Of a stretch of DNA of 6,191 nucleotides, positions 1-5,790 are shown piece after piece. Positions within the stretch are counted from its first letter, which is position 1. The number at the start of each line of letters is the position of its first letter. The notes beneath the pieces were generated by a model. That model was not told the origin of the DNA. It did no database searches and saw only the letters and a program-made list of their open reading frames with translations. The stretch is from DATACZ01 sp036258795 (lineage in GTDB: Bacteria > Actinomycetota > CADDZG01 > JAHWKV01): assembly GCA_036258795.1 (NCBI GenBank), contig DATACZ010000018.1:1-6191 (forward strand). Direction: 5' to 3'. Position numbers and translations under genes: made by a program.

Positions 1-254
1 GCCTCTTCCAGGACTCGGCGGGTGTAGAGCTTGTCATCGCAACGACGAAAGGCGACGGCACTGGTCAGCTCGGACAGCGACTCCAGGGTCGTAATCGTCC
101 GGCCGCCGAAGCTCAAGATCAGCTCGCCTAAAGCCGGGTCGACGATCTCGACCGCGATGTCCCTGGCGAGCGCTTTGTCGACGATGATCCGTGTATAAGG
201 GTTGAGCTCCTGGTATCCCTCTAGGTCTACCGGCGCCTCGCCTTCACCCGTCAC
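1..254 (-). CDS. ATP-grasp ligase, NAGGN synthetase-like, partial
   Basis: This is the 5' part of a minus-strand gene; the remainder lies beyond the left edge. 84 codons are visible from a GTG at 252-254, which overlaps the TGA of the preceding hydrolase gene (GTGA, 4 nt), as expected for translational coupling. Visible motifs are LNPYTRIIVD (residues 17-26), LSFGGRTI (47-54), ESLSELTSAVA (58-68) and CDDKLYTRRVLEEA (72 to the edge). From memory these match the region of N-acetylglutaminylglutamine synthetase (ngg) that opens its ATP-grasp half, where the CDDK...TRR segment precedes the nucleotide-binding core. The family normally carries a GNAT acetyltransferase domain before this point. Here the gene starts directly at the ATP-grasp part, and the upstream sequence encodes a different enzyme. 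The inferred role is ATP-dependent peptide-bond formation between glutamine or glutamate units of an osmolyte. Other ATP-grasp ligases (cyanophycin synthetase or GshAB type) are possible, but the neighbouring amidotransferase favours the NAGGN type. Confidence 0.82.
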   Translation of the reverse strand, partial: MTGEGEAPVDLEGYQELNPYTRIIVDKALARDIAVEIVDPALGELILSFGGRTITTLESLSELTSAVAFRRCDDKLYTRRVLEE

Positions 255-1033
255 GCCACTTCGTCGACAAGTCCCACCACTTTCTCCGTCGAAGAGGCCG
301 GAGCATCAAAGGCCGCTGCGTTCACCAGGTCCCTGCGCTCCAAAGATGCCTGTACCAGCCACGAGAAAACTCTGTTGTGCACCGGCTGGTCGGTGAGGAG
401 CTCCGGGTGCCATTGAACTCCGAGAACAGCCGAACGGTCGGTACTCTCCACCGCCTCGACCACCCCATCCGGTGCCCATGCAACCGGGCGCAGGCCCGAA
501 CCGGGCCGGGCCACGGCCTGATGGTGAAGACTGTTGACGCCGAACACCTGCCGGCCGGTGATCCTGGCCAGCATGCTGGCCGGGTCGACCCGTACCTCGT
601 GGACGATCTCCAGATCCTTATCGAGTTGCCGGTGCGATATGTCGGTGATGTTTGGAAGGTGTTGTATCAGCGTCCCCCCGAACGCGACGTTGAGCACCTG
701 GACACCCCGGCAAACTCCCAGTATGGGCAGGGCAGCCTCACGAGCCGCAGACACCAGGGCCAGCTCCCAGGCGTCCCTGGCATCATCGACGCTGTATTCG
801 ACCTCGCCGGGACTCCCCCCGTAATAAGAGGCCACAACGTCGCCTCCGCCGCTTAGGAGCAGGCCGTCCAAGCCCGCAATCACGTCATCCGCGTCGACGC
901 CTTCCAGCACGGGCAAAACCATCGGTATCCCGCCGGTGCGTGTTACGGCATCGGTGAACGCGCGGCTTATCTCTCCGATCAGACGGTCATCTCGGAGTAC
1001 CTGCGTACAAGTGACACCGATCCGGGGCTTCAT
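251..1033 (-). CDS. Class I GATase-fold hydrolase, PuuD/peptidase C26 family
   Basis: This 260-residue cytosolic enzyme has the gamma-glutamyl-GABA hydrolase (PuuD-like, peptidase C26) fold. The N-terminus MKPRIGVTC is typical of the family. The LLLSGGGD loop lies near residues 57-64. The nucleophile elbow GVCRG holds Cys108, NSLHHQAV spans 167-174, and GVQWHPE gives the His209/Glu211 pair, so the catalytic triad is intact. Such enzymes cleave gamma-glutamyl amide bonds; the actual substrate is not shown by the sequence. The gene lies between the AsnB-type amidotransferase and the ATP-grasp ligase and overlaps the latter by 4 nt. A role in turnover, editing or amide handling of the same glutamine-derived solute is therefore plausible (inference). 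I chose the ATG at 1031-1033 because it gives the usual family N-terminus. An in-frame GTG at 1079-1081 would add 16 unremarkable residues. Neither start has a convincing ribosome binding site; an AGGA abuts the ATG directly. Confidence 0.87.
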   Translation of the reverse strand: MKPRIGVTCTQVLRDDRLIGEISRAFTDAVTRTGGIPMVLPVLEGVDADDVIAGLDGLLLSGGGDVVASYYGGSPGEVEYSVDDARDAWELALVSAAREAALPILGVCRGVQVLNVAFGGTLIQHLPNITDISHRQLDKDLEIVHEVRVDPASMLARITGRQVFGVNSLHHQAVARPGSGLRPVAWAPDGVVEAVESTDRSAVLGVQWHPELLTDQPVHNRVFSWLVQASLERRDLVNAAAFDAPASSTEKVVGLVDEVA

Positions 1034-1096
1034 TCCTGTGGTCAGGATAGAGGGTGCCCGTTTCGGAGGTGTTACACACACGGAATTTGTTTTGGT

Positions 1097-2872
1097 TCAG
1101 ATGCCGTGCGTCTGTAACCAGAGCTCCAGGAGCCCTAGCTGCCAAAGCTTGTTGTATCTGAGCGTCGTGAGCTCGTTCGGATTGGCCAGCAAGTGATCGA
1201 CATGGTGGGGGTTGAACAGGCCACGCTCCCGAGCAGCCGAAGAGCACAGTGCGTCGCGTATCAGGTCGACGTACGGGCCCTCGAGGCGGATCAGTGGAGG
1301 GACAGGAAAGTATCCCTTCGGGCGATCGATCACCTCTGCTGGTAACAGCGCCCTGGCCACACCCTTGAGCACTCCCTTTCCGTCCTGAGCCACTTTGAGA
1401 TGCGCCGGGCAAGCGCCGGCCAACTCTACGAGCTCGTGATCCAGGAACGGCACACGGGCCTCCAGTCCCCACGCCATGGTCATGTTGTCCAGCCGCTTGA
1501 CCGGGTCTTCAACCAGCATCACCTCGGCGTCTATTCGCAGGGCCCGGTCCACCGCCGTGGCGGCGCCTGGACGGGCGAAGTGCCCGGCGATGAATTCGCG
1601 GCTGACGTCCTTCTCGACCCGGTAAGCCGGGGCCACCGCCTCGTCCACCTCATCATGAGTTCGATCGCAGAACACCGAGGCGTAGCGCTCTACGCCGTCC
1701 CCGGTCTCCTCGAACATCGACTGGTACCAGTGGTACCCGGCGAAGACCTCGTCGGCCCCCTGACCTGACTGGACCACCTTGACCTGCTTGGCCACCTGCT
1801 CGGAGAGCAAGTAAAAGGCGACCACATCGTGACTGACCATCGGCTCACTCATCGCCTCTATCACCGCCGGAAGGGCGGAGAGAACGTCCGAGGTGGGGAC
1901 GAATATCCGGTGATGGTCGGTTTCAAAGCGGCGAGCGATCAGGTCGGACCATCGAAACTCGTCTCCCTCTTCATCCCCGATGGTTTCGAACCCGACGCTG
2001 AAGGTGGACAAGCCCTGTTGACCCTCCTCGCTTAGCAGGGCGACGATCAAGCTGGAGTCAAGCCCGCCGGAGAGCAGCACTCCTACCGGCACGTCGGCCA
2101 CGAGCCTCCGCTGTACCGCCCGCCGGAGCGCCACGAGGACCTCCTCCTCCCATGCCGAGGAGTCAAGAGCAGCTCGCGATGCGTCTGGTTCGCACCGAAG
2201 CTCCCAGTACCGCCGTTCGTGCCGTCGGCCGTCGGGCTCGACGGTCATGACCGTCGCCGGGGGAACACGCTTCGCCCCAGCCAGAATCGTCCGCTCTTCC
2301 GGCACCACCGCGTGAAAGGTGAGGTAGTGGTGCAGTGAGGCTGGGTCCACACCACAGTCGAAGCCCCCTCCCGCGACCAATGAGGGCAACGTTGATGAGA
2401 AGCGGAGGGCCCCCGGAACATCGGCGATGTAAAGCGGTTTGATTCCCAGCCGGTCTCTTGCGAGGAGGGCTCGGGAGGAGTCGCGCTCCACTATGCAGAA
2501 GGCAAACATTCCAATGAGTCGCTCGATGAATGAGCCACCCCAGTGGTGGTAGGCCTTCAGCAGCACCTCGGTGTCGCTCGTCGAGAAGAATCGATAGCCG
2601 GCTGCTTCCAGGTCATCCCGCAGTTCCTGATAGTTGTAGATGCAGCCGTTGAACACGATAGCGAGACCTAGCTCGGGATCCAGCATGGGCTGATCGCCGC
2701 GCCGTGAGAGGTCGATTATTGCCAGACGCCGGTGCGCTATAGCTACCGAGCCGGCCGACCAAATTCCGGCTCCGTCCGGCCCTCGCGCCTCCACCGCTCC
2801 CGCCATACGCGTCACCGCCTCGATGTTCGGCCGCGCTTCGTCGCTGCGAATCTCCCCTACGATCCCGCACAT
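1097..2872 (-). CDS. AsnB-family glutamine amidotransferase, NAGGN amidotransferase type
   Basis: This protein has 591 residues: an N-terminal class II (Ntn) glutaminase domain (about 1-210) and a C-terminal asparagine-synthetase-type synthetase domain (about 240-585). Cys2 after the initiator Met is the nucleophile. RGPDG (30-34), AHRRLAIIDLS (46-56), FNGCIYNY (74-81) and SDTEV (99-103) complete the glutamine site. The ATP pyrophosphatase loop is SGGLDSS (268-274), followed by SGQGADEVFAGY (369-380) and RVPFLDHELVELA (473-485). Ordinary asparagine synthetases have NGEIYN and SGEGADE. The NGCIYN and SGQGADE variants, together with LHHYLTFHAVVP, are as I recall the amidotransferase of N-acetylglutaminylglutamine amide synthesis (AsnO-like). 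The inferred reaction is ATP- and glutamine-dependent amidation of a glutamine dipeptide to give a compatible solute. The ATG at 2870-2872 is fixed by the need for Cys at position 2; a longer reading frame back to a TTG at 2953 is rejected. The gene starts 16 nt after the STAS stop, with its start codon inside a perfect hairpin. Confidence 0.92.
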   Translation of the reverse strand: MCGIVGEIRSDEARPNIEAVTRMAGAVEARGPDGAGIWSAGSVAIAHRRLAIIDLSRRGDQPMLDPELGLAIVFNGCIYNYQELRDDLEAAGYRFFSTSDTEVLLKAYHHWGGSFIERLIGMFAFCIVERDSSRALLARDRLGIKPLYIADVPGALRFSSTLPSLVAGGGFDCGVDPASLHHYLTFHAVVPEERTILAGAKRVPPATVMTVEPDGRRHERRYWELRCEPDASRAALDSSAWEEEVLVALRRAVQRRLVADVPVGVLLSGGLDSSLIVALLSEEGQQGLSTFSVGFETIGDEEGDEFRWSDLIARRFETDHHRIFVPTSDVLSALPAVIEAMSEPMVSHDVVAFYLLSEQVAKQVKVVQSGQGADEVFAGYHWYQSMFEETGDGVERYASVFCDRTHDEVDEAVAPAYRVEKDVSREFIAGHFARPGAATAVDRALRIDAEVMLVEDPVKRLDNMTMAWGLEARVPFLDHELVELAGACPAHLKVAQDGKGVLKGVARALLPAEVIDRPKGYFPVPPLIRLEGPYVDLIRDALCSSAARERGLFNPHHVDHLLANPNELTTLRYNKLWQLGLLELWLQTHGI

Positions 2873-2890
2873 GAGCCCAAGTGCGGGATC
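2861..2890 (-). promoter_or_regulatory. Perfect hairpin enclosing the amidotransferase start codon
   Basis: The arms 2861-2870 (GATCCCGCAC) and 2881-2890 (GTGCGGGATC) are perfect 10-bp inverted repeats around a 10-nt loop. On the minus-strand mRNA the A and U of the AUG lie in the loop and its G in the stem. The 3' arm encodes Met-Cys-Gly-Ile, and the only weak Shine-Dalgarno-like bases (UUGGG) are also in the loop. The STAS stop codon (2889-2891) touches the 5' arm, so a ribosome finishing STAS would open the stem. Control of translation by coupling is an inference from this geometry. Confidence 0.6.
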
Positions 2891-3230
2891 ACCGCGTCTC
2901 CCGCGATCCCGCGATCGACCGATGGACCGGGATCGCGGACACCACCCCCCCAACCTCGAGAGCCTTGTTGATGACGGAATCTTCAGGGATCACAAGGTGA
3001 AGCTGCTGCTGCCGCTCCTGTAGCAACCGCTTGATCGTCAAGAGGGACCGGATCCCTGCACTGTCGATGTACCCAACCTCGCTAAGGTCCACCGTTAGAC
3101 CTACGTCCGAGTTCCGCAGCGCCTCTAGCGTCTCGTGCTCCAATGTCCGGGCGTTCGACATGTCTATCTCGCCGTGCCAGGCCGCTATCAGCCACTCGCC
3201 CTCTCGCGCTATGTCTGCGGCCTCGCCCAC
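2889..3230 (-). CDS. STAS-domain anti-sigma-factor antagonist (RsbV-like)
   Basis: This single-domain cytosolic protein of 113 residues has the usual anti-sigma-factor antagonist size. The first strand and turn read EWLIAAWHGEIDMSNA (12-27). The phosphorylation loop GYIDSAGIRSLL (53-64) carries the conserved Asp56-Ser57. The tail LEVGGVVSAIPVHRSI (91-106) matches the usual C-terminal strand and helix. Known members are phosphorylated on this serine by an HATPase kinase, dephosphorylated by a PP2C phosphatase, and bind the kinase when unphosphorylated. The GTG at 3228-3230 is the only start between the upstream TAA and the domain; the next Met (24) would remove the first strand. The ribosome binding site is weak, and the start lies 12 nt after the phosphatase/kinase stop in the same frame. 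A run of seven G (plus strand C at 2945-2951) lies in codons 93-96. Its partner is most probably the adjacent fusion protein. Confidence 0.88.
   Translation of the reverse strand: MGEAADIAREGEWLIAAWHGEIDMSNARTLEHETLEALRNSDVGLTVDLSEVGYIDSAGIRSLLTIKRLLQERQQQLHLVIPEDSVINKALEVGGVVSAIPVHRSIAGSRETR
2901..2938 (-). repeat. Second perfect inverted repeat at the STAS 3' end
   Basis: The arms 2901-2911 (CCGCGATCCCG) and 2928-2938 (CGGGATCGCGG) form a perfect 11-bp stem with a 16-nt loop, inside the last codons of the STAS gene. The inner arm also holds GATCCCGC (2905-2912), which is complementary to GCGGGATC at 2883-2890 of the neighbouring start-codon hairpin. The two hairpins and this middle pairing are mutually exclusive. 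No run of T follows on either strand, so it is not an intrinsic terminator. Confidence 0.55.
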
Positions 3231-3242
3231 TTCCCAGACCGA

Positions 3243-4838
3243 TTACCGTACTTGTTTACGGAGCGTCACGAGGGTCCCTCTCTCATCGGTATGGAACCGG
3301 ACCTCGTCCATCAAAGAGCTCATGAGCGACCGTCCCAGCCCTCGGTCCCGGCCGCGTGGTTCACGCCAGGCACCCCGGTCCCTTACTGTAATCTCGATCA
3401 TTCCATCCCTCGCCCGGCCATCGATTTGAACGACCCCTCGGCCAGGACCATGGGCGTGCTCTATGGAGTTGGCTGCCGCCTCACCAACGGCAACGAGGAT
3501 GTCCTGCCTTAGCTGCAGGTCTTCACTGTGTCCGGCCAGCCATCGTCTGAGCGAGCCGCGCAGCGATGCCAATATGCGGGGGTCGGCTTCGTACGTCCTG
3601 TGGATCTCGTTTCCGGCTTCCCTGGTAAAGCTGAGAGCCAGAAGAGCAATGTCGTCGGCTAGCCCGGGCTCCGTTTGGTCGCTCTCGAGAAGGCGCGCAC
3701 AGAGCATTCCCAAGTTTGTCCATGGGCTCTCCGCTGCCCGCCGTAGAGCTTCGAGTCCTTCCTCGAGTGAGCGCCCCCGACGCTCGACGAGTCCGTCGGT
3801 GTAGAGAATCAGCGTGGACTCCGGCTCCAGGGCAAGCGTTCTTTCACGGTAGCTCGAGCTGTCGAACGCTCCAATCGGCGGTTCCGCCGGTTCATCGACA
3901 ATGGATGCTTGCCCATGCCGGTTCAGCACGAGCGGTGGAAGGTGTCCGGCGTTGGCGTACCTCAGCGTTCCGTTGGCATCGACGACGCCAACGACCATCG
4001 TCGCCACAACCTCCGAATCGAAGTGCAACAGGAACTCGTTCAAGCGGGAGAGAACCACGCTCGGCGCCTCTTCGAGCAGCGCGATCGCTCGCACCGCATT
4101 ACGGAGCCGGGCCATCTCAATCGCGGCGCTGATGCCGCGGCCGGCGATGTCTCCGACTACTACGCACAGCGAATTCGACTTGAGCGCGAATACGTCGTAC
4201 CAGTCGCCACCGACCATCCCTGCATCAGCAGGATGGTAATGACCCGCGATCTCGATTCCTTCGACTTTGGGCAGTCGATCGGGAAGAAGGCTCCTCTGAA
4301 GCCTGCCGGCGATGAGCCGCTGATCGTGATCTCGCCGCAGATTGATGGCCAGGGCCACTCGGTCTGCAACGAGCTGCAAAAGCTCGATGTCTTCCGGAGT
4401 GAACTTCCGTGGCTGCAGAGTACCCACGTGCAGAACTCCGATGGTGGAACCACTGACAATAAGCGGCACACCTAGCATCGAGCGGATGCCTCGCTTCAAC
4501 AGAAGAGGGTTGAGGACCCTTTCGTGGTCCACCTCCTCGAGTACAACGGGTTTCCCTGATGCCGCGATTTTGCCTGCGAAGCCGCCCCCCACAGGGAGCC
4601 GGATCCCCTGCTCCACCTCTTCTTCGATGCCCTTGGCCGCGGTTGCGACTAGTTCGCCGTGTTTCTCATCGAGTAGCAAAACCGCCGCCGTATCAGCTCT
4701 CAGCAGCTCGCGAATGCGGATTAAGAGCTCCTCGAGAAGGGTCTCTACCGTGAGGTGCGCCAAAGCGGCGTCGGTTACGGTCTGAACCCGCCGCAGATGC
4801 TCCTGGGCATGCGAGTCGTGCACGTAGCGCGTGGACAT
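3243..4838 (-). CDS. GAF-PP2C(SpoIIE)-HATPase fusion: RsbU-type phosphatase with RsbW-type kinase
   Basis: This 531-residue soluble protein has three domains. A GAF sensor (about 20-168) contains GGGFAGKIAASGKP (84-97) and a GVLHVGT core (134-140). A PP2C/SpoIIE phosphatase (about 170-403) has LLPDRLP (184-190), metal-binding GGDWYDVF (210-217), GDIAGRG (229-235), ANAGHLPP (295-302), LYTDGLVERR (345-354) and DDIALLAL (395-402), with all expected aspartates present. A GHKL ATPase (about 415-528) has the N box EAAANSIEHAH (453-462 region, Asn457), then DRG (487-489) and GLGRSLM (500-506). The phosphatase should activate, and the kinase inactivate, the STAS protein encoded 12 nt downstream, tuning a sigma factor not present in this window. 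The GAF domain suggests ligand or redox sensing. No membrane segment is visible. I chose the ATG at 4836-4838; an in-frame TTG at 4866-4868 adds ten residues, and neither has a strong ribosome binding site. It is the first gene of the apparent minus-strand operon. Confidence 0.92.
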   Translation of the reverse strand: MSTRYVHDSHAQEHLRRVQTVTDAALAHLTVETLLEELLIRIRELLRADTAAVLLLDEKHGELVATAAKGIEEEVEQGIRLPVGGGFAGKIAASGKPVVLEEVDHERVLNPLLLKRGIRSMLGVPLIVSGSTIGVLHVGTLQPRKFTPEDIELLQLVADRVALAINLRRDHDQRLIAGRLQRSLLPDRLPKVEGIEIAGHYHPADAGMVGGDWYDVFALKSNSLCVVVGDIAGRGISAAIEMARLRNAVRAIALLEEAPSVVLSRLNEFLLHFDSEVVATMVVGVVDANGTLRYANAGHLPPLVLNRHGQASIVDEPAEPPIGAFDSSSYRERTLALEPESTLILYTDGLVERRGRSLEEGLEALRRAAESPWTNLGMLCARLLESDQTEPGLADDIALLALSFTREAGNEIHRTYEADPRILASLRGSLRRWLAGHSEDLQLRQDILVAVGEAAANSIEHAHGPGRGVVQIDGRARDGMIEITVRDRGAWREPRGRDRGLGRSLMSSLMDEVRFHTDERGTLVTLRKQVR

Positions 4839-4901
4839 GGCTAAAAGAATAGTGCCGGTGTCTCCCAATTCACGTGCGGCGGGGTGATGGGAGCTTGTTG
4901 G

Positions 4902-4931
4902 AGCGTAGGGATTGCCCGGTTAGTCTGTCAC
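4902..4931 (-). promoter_or_regulatory. Candidate promoter of the minus-strand operon
   Basis: On the minus strand a GTGACA (4926-4931, five of six to TTGACA) is followed by an 18-nt spacer and TACGCT (4902-4907, TAnnnT form). This would give an untranslated leader of roughly 55 nt before the ATG at 4838. It was found by eye in a short intergenic region and could be chance. Confidence 0.3.
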
Positions 4932-4945
4932 CAAACTGTGGTCAT

Positions 4946-4951
4946 TAAGAT
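4946..4951 (+). promoter_or_regulatory. Candidate -10 element of the VOC gene
   Basis: TAAGAT lies 24 nt before the ATG at 4976, at a suitable distance for a short leader carrying the ribosome binding site. The -35 side is weak: CTGTCA at 4925-4930 is only 15 nt away. That element overlaps the -35 of the candidate divergent promoter, so the two directions may compete. Confidence 0.25.
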
Positions 4952-4965
4952 CCTATTCGTCTAGT

Positions 4966-4972
4966 GGAGGGG
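4966..4972 (+). promoter_or_regulatory. Shine-Dalgarno site deciding the VOC gene start
   Basis: GGAGGGG ends 3 nt before the ATG at 4976 and its GGAGG core is 5 nt away. This supports ATG 4976 over the in-frame GTG at 4964, which has no site upstream and overlaps this one. Confidence 0.75.
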
Positions 4973-4975
4973 CCG

Positions 4976-5737
4976 ATGGAGAGAACGACCTACTCGCATG
5001 GGGAGCCATCCTGGCAGGATCAAACGTCTCCTGACGATGCCAAGGCGGCGGAGTTCTACTCGGCTCTATTTGGCTGGGACTGCCCCTCTGGCGACCCAGA
5101 GTTCGGCGGCTACAGACAGTGTTCCTTGAACGGCAAGCTCGTCGCCGGTATCAATCCACAGACCCAGCCGGGGCCCACGGTTTGGAACATCTATGTAAAT
5201 GTCGACAGCGCCTCCGACGCTGCGTCGCTGGTTACCCAAAACGGCGGACAGGTGCTGTTGGAGCCCATGGAGATCGGGCATGTCGGCACCGTGGCGATGT
5301 TCATGGACACAACCGGTGCCGCGTTTGGAGTTTGGGAGCCAGGTACGCACAGGGGAGCCGAGGTACGCAACGAGCCCGGCGCCGCCTGCTGGCATGAGCT
5401 TGTCACCGATGACCTCGACGCCGCAACGACCTTTTACTCTGCCGTGTTCGGGTGGGAAGGCAAGCCGCACGGGACAGGCCCCGGAGGCTACATGGAGTTC
5501 AAGCTCGGCGACAAGACGGTTGGAGGCATGATGTCAAGACCGCCGACGATGCCTGCGAACGTGCCGGCGCACTGGGCCGTCTACTTCGCTGTTGACGACG
5601 CCGACGCTGCCGCCGCAAAGGTAACCGAGTTGGGCGGGAAGGTGATCGTGGGCCCTACCGACATCCAGCCAGGTCGTTTCGCCGTAGTCCTAGATTCCAC
5701 AGGGGCCAGCTTCAACATCCTGAAGAGCAGCAGGTGA
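4976..5737 (+). CDS. Two-domain VOC (glyoxalase/bleomycin-resistance-like) protein
   Basis: This 253-residue protein consists of two tandem VOC modules: about 8-122 and 134-250. The internal repeat is clear: FYSALFGW (27-34) against FYSAVFGW (153-160), GGYRQCSL (44-51) against GGYMEFKL (170-177), and MDTTGAAFGVWEP (110-122) against LDSTGASFNILK (239-250). Each module has a beta-alpha-beta-beta-beta arrangement. Proteins of this two-module type are common in actinobacteria; I recall the mycobacterial Cfp30B/Rv0577 group as similar. The biochemical role is usually unknown. Positions where metal ligands would be expected differ: His140 in the second module corresponds to Gln14 in the first, and Glu121 in the first to Lys250 in the second. 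A classical two-metal glyoxalase is thus unlikely. No signal peptide is seen. It is transcribed divergently from the stress/osmolyte operon and is convergent with the tRNA gene, with no clear terminator in between. Confidence 0.9.
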   Translation: MERTTYSHGEPSWQDQTSPDDAKAAEFYSALFGWDCPSGDPEFGGYRQCSLNGKLVAGINPQTQPGPTVWNIYVNVDSASDAASLVTQNGGQVLLEPMEIGHVGTVAMFMDTTGAAFGVWEPGTHRGAEVRNEPGAACWHELVTDDLDAATTFYSAVFGWEGKPHGTGPGGYMEFKLGDKTVGGMMSRPPTMPANVPAHWAVYFAVDDADAAAAKVTELGGKVIVGPTDIQPGRFAVVLDSTGASFNILKSSR

Positions 5738-5790
5738 GAAAGGCTCGACAGTTGGTAACCGCGCGGAGCTGAATGACATCGATGTAATTG
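5738..5790. other. Convergent intergenic spacer
   Basis: This short spacer lies between the VOC stop codon and the tRNA-Tyr 3' end. No hairpin with a T run is visible in either direction. A perfect 10-bp palindrome ACATCGATGT (5776-5785) is present without any assignable role. Confidence 0.5.

Noticed and set aside
377..856. 159-residue plus-strand open frame
   Set aside because: Antisense to the hydrolase gene whose catalytic motifs are intact; no start signal or family resemblance.
1065..1071. GGAGGTG on the plus strand as a ribosome binding site
   Set aside because: No start codon at a suitable distance leads into a credible plus-strand gene; the nearest ATG is about 30 nt away and opens a shadow frame.
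987..1472. 161-residue minus-strand open frame across the amidotransferase/hydrolase junction
   Set aside because: Overlaps both recognised genes in another frame and is Arg/Gly/Pro-rich without domain features.
1985..1993. TTCGAACCC shared with the tRNA-Tyr T arm, as a possible att repeat
   Set aside because: Only about nine bases, inside the conserved amidotransferase gene; too short and not extended by flanking identity.
2901..2938. Intrinsic terminator between STAS and the amidotransferase
   Set aside because: The stem is strong, but no T run follows on either strand and it lies in coding sequence within a tight operon.
2873..2953. N-terminal extension of the amidotransferase to a TTG at 2953
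   Set aside because: Class II glutaminases need Cys directly after the initiator Met; the extension is low-complexity Arg-rich sequence overlapping the STAS gene in another frame.
3909..4475. 188-residue plus-strand open frame
   Set aside because: Antisense to the well-supported GAF-PP2C-HATPase gene, with no recognisable domain; a composition effect of high-GC DNA.
4964..4966. GTG start for the VOC protein
   Set aside because: It overlaps the strong Shine-Dalgarno site that serves the ATG at 4976 and has none of its own.
5776..5785. Perfect palindrome ACATCGATGT as an operator
   Set aside because: A single short palindrome between convergent genes, away from any promoter; likely chance.
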